NCBI GenBank assembly: GCA_021814735.1
Contig: JAKAHX010000077.1
Span: forward strand, 1 to 7,055
Reading direction: 5' to 3'
DNA: 7,055 nt
Source of the DNA: Chloroflexota bacterium
GTDB taxonomy: Bacteria > Chloroflexota > Limnocylindria > Limnocylindrales > CSP1-4
The position numbers and the translations under genes were made by a program. Positions 6,391 through 7,055 of this stretch are shown piece after piece. A model generated the notes under the pieces. That model was not told the DNA's origin. It ran no database searches and saw only the letters and a program-made list of their open reading frames with translations. Positions within the stretch are counted from its first letter, which is position 1, and each line of letters begins with the position of its first letter.

Positions 6391-6915
6391 CTACCCGGCG
6401 TCCTGCTCGCCGCCAGGCACCGGTGGCGCCGGCCGCGCCAGCCCCTCCACGACCTCTGCCCCCGCCAGCGTCAGCAGGATCGACGGCGGCGCGATCACCT
6501 TCCAACTGCGGCTGCCACCGCCCAGGACGATGCGCTCGCGTGCCATGACCGCGGCATCCACCCAGATCGGCAGCCCGTCCGGGAGACCGAAGGCCGTGAC
6601 GCCGCCGATCTCCTGGCCGGTGAGCGCGCGCGTCTCGTCGGCCGAGGCGAAGGACGCGCGGCGGGTGCCCAGCCGGTCGCGGATGGTGTGGTTGACGTCG
6701 AGGCGATGCGTGGCGAGGACCACGCAGGCGGCGTAGCGGGGGGGATCCGTCTTGCCGGCAACGACGATGGTGTTGGCAGCGTCCTCCGGCGCGAAGCCGT
6801 ACGCGGCGCAGAAGGCGGCCGTGTCGGCCAGGGCCGGGTCGCAGGGGAACAGCTCGTAAGGCTCGCGGCCCGCGAGCGCAGCCTCGAGGCGGGCCCGGTC
6901 GGGTTCGGATGTCAT
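6391..6915 (-). CDS. YbaK/EbsC-type aminoacyl-tRNA deacylase domain protein
   Basis: A stand-alone editing domain of 174 residues. Members hydrolyse mischarged tRNAs, such as Cys- or Ala-tRNA(Pro), in the cytosol. Landmarks: VVAGKTDPPRYAACVVLA (51-68) with the conserved lysine K55 expected at the active site, then EIGGVTAFGLPDGLPIWVD (102-120), and GGGSRSWKV (132-140) before PPSILL. This order is that of the YbaK family, in the subgroup with a GGVTPFG-like loop; here the proline is Ala108. The exact tRNA or amino acid specificity cannot be assigned. ATG at 6915 has no Shine-Dalgarno, but TAGCGT ends 6 bases before it, which fits a leaderless transcript. It is divergent from the partial gene on the right. 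A Pro/Gly tail closes the protein. Confidence 0.9.
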   Translation of the reverse strand: MTSEPDRARLEAALAGREPYELFPCDPALADTAAFCAAYGFAPEDAANTIVVAGKTDPPRYAACVVLATHRLDVNHTIRDRLGTRRASFASADETRALTGQEIGGVTAFGLPDGLPIWVDAAVMARERIVLGGGSRSWKVIAPPSILLTLAGAEVVEGLARPAPPVPGGEQDAG

Positions 6916-6921
6916 CCCGCA

Positions 6922-6927
6922 ACGCTA
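6922..6927 (-). promoter_or_regulatory. -10 box for a leaderless YbaK-like transcript
   Basis: TAGCGT fits TANNNT and ends 6 bases before the ATG at 6915, so transcription would start at or next to the first base of the start codon. There is no recognisable -35 box and no Shine-Dalgarno. This spacing is typical of leaderless genes in actinobacteria and related high-GC lineages. Confidence 0.45.
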
Positions 6928-6962
6928 CCCCATGCGCCGCCGTTCCGCGGCCCTCGGCGTGC

Positions 6963-6968
6963 CATGAT
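6963..6968 (+). promoter_or_regulatory. Possible -10 box for the right-edge gene
   Basis: CATGAT (4 of 6 matches to TATAAT) ends 7 bases before ATG at 6976, giving a second apparently leaderless arrangement. If this is the promoter, translation starts at 6976, not at the in-frame ATGs at 6964 or 6967. Weak match, no -35 box seen. Confidence 0.25.
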
Positions 6969-7055
6969 GGCGCGCATGGGCCGGCTCCCGAGACTGGCGC
7001 TGCTCGCCGCGCTGGGCGGCGGTGTCTTCCTCGCTGGCCTCGAGCTCATGATCAC
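6964..7055 (+). CDS. N-terminus of a membrane protein, possibly an MFS transporter (cut by right edge)
   Basis: Only the first 30 codons are present. ATG at 6964, 6967 and 6976 are in the same frame. After a short basic start (MGRLPRLA) comes a hydrophobic helix, LALLAALGGGVFLAGLELMI. A basic N-tip followed by a first membrane helix ending in an FLAGLE/LD-type motif is typical of drug-efflux-like major facilitator proteins, but a signal anchor or another membrane family would look similar over so few residues. The gene diverges from the YbaK-like gene with 48 bases between the outermost starts. Confidence 0.5.
   Translation, partial: MMARMGRLPRLALLAALGGGVFLAGLELMI

Overview
The window is a very GC-rich piece of bacterial chromosome. 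Nearly all of it is one minus-strand run of genes that builds inositol-containing phospholipids. The actinobacterial-type inositol-1-phosphate synthase, a phosphatidylinositol-phosphate synthase-type CDP-alcohol transferase, PatA-like acyltransferases and apparently leaderless starts all point to Actinobacteriota or a high-GC Chloroflexota lineage (for example Limnocylindria). The sequence alone cannot decide between these. No RNA genes, CRISPR arrays, insertion sequences or phage genes were seen.

Region 1-5381 (minus strand, read right to left) looks like a single operon. A sigma70-like promoter at 5354-5381 is followed at once by a perfect 14-bp AT-rich palindrome (5333-5346), the probable operator. 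Then come: an ArsR-family repressor (4962-5312), the CDP-alcohol phosphatidyltransferase (4240-4965), ino1 (2989-4233), two tandem LpxL/PatA-like acyltransferases (1779-2975 and 794-1786), and a PHP-domain phosphoesterase (797 down to the left edge, incomplete). Gaps are 6 and 13 bases, and three junctions overlap by 4, 8 and 4 bases, so translational coupling is likely.

The proposed chemistry is: Ino1 turns glucose 6-phosphate into inositol phosphate. The CAP-motif enzyme joins this to CDP-diacylglycerol, giving phosphatidylinositol phosphate. Acyltransferases then decorate a later, probably glycosylated, inositol lipid. The step between, dephosphorylation of phosphatidylinositol phosphate, has no assigned gene here, and the PHP protein is a candidate by position. 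No mannosyltransferase (PimA-like) lies in the window; if the pathway is PIM-like, it may lie beyond the left edge or elsewhere in the genome.

Region 5397-6140 holds a class I SAM methyltransferase on the same strand, ending 15 bases before the operon promoter. Bases 6141-6390 are a non-coding stretch with two short inverted repeats. Region 6391-6915 is a YbaK/EbsC-type aminoacyl-tRNA editing domain protein on the minus strand. It is divergent from the first codons of a plus-strand membrane protein, possibly an MFS transporter, that is cut by the right edge.
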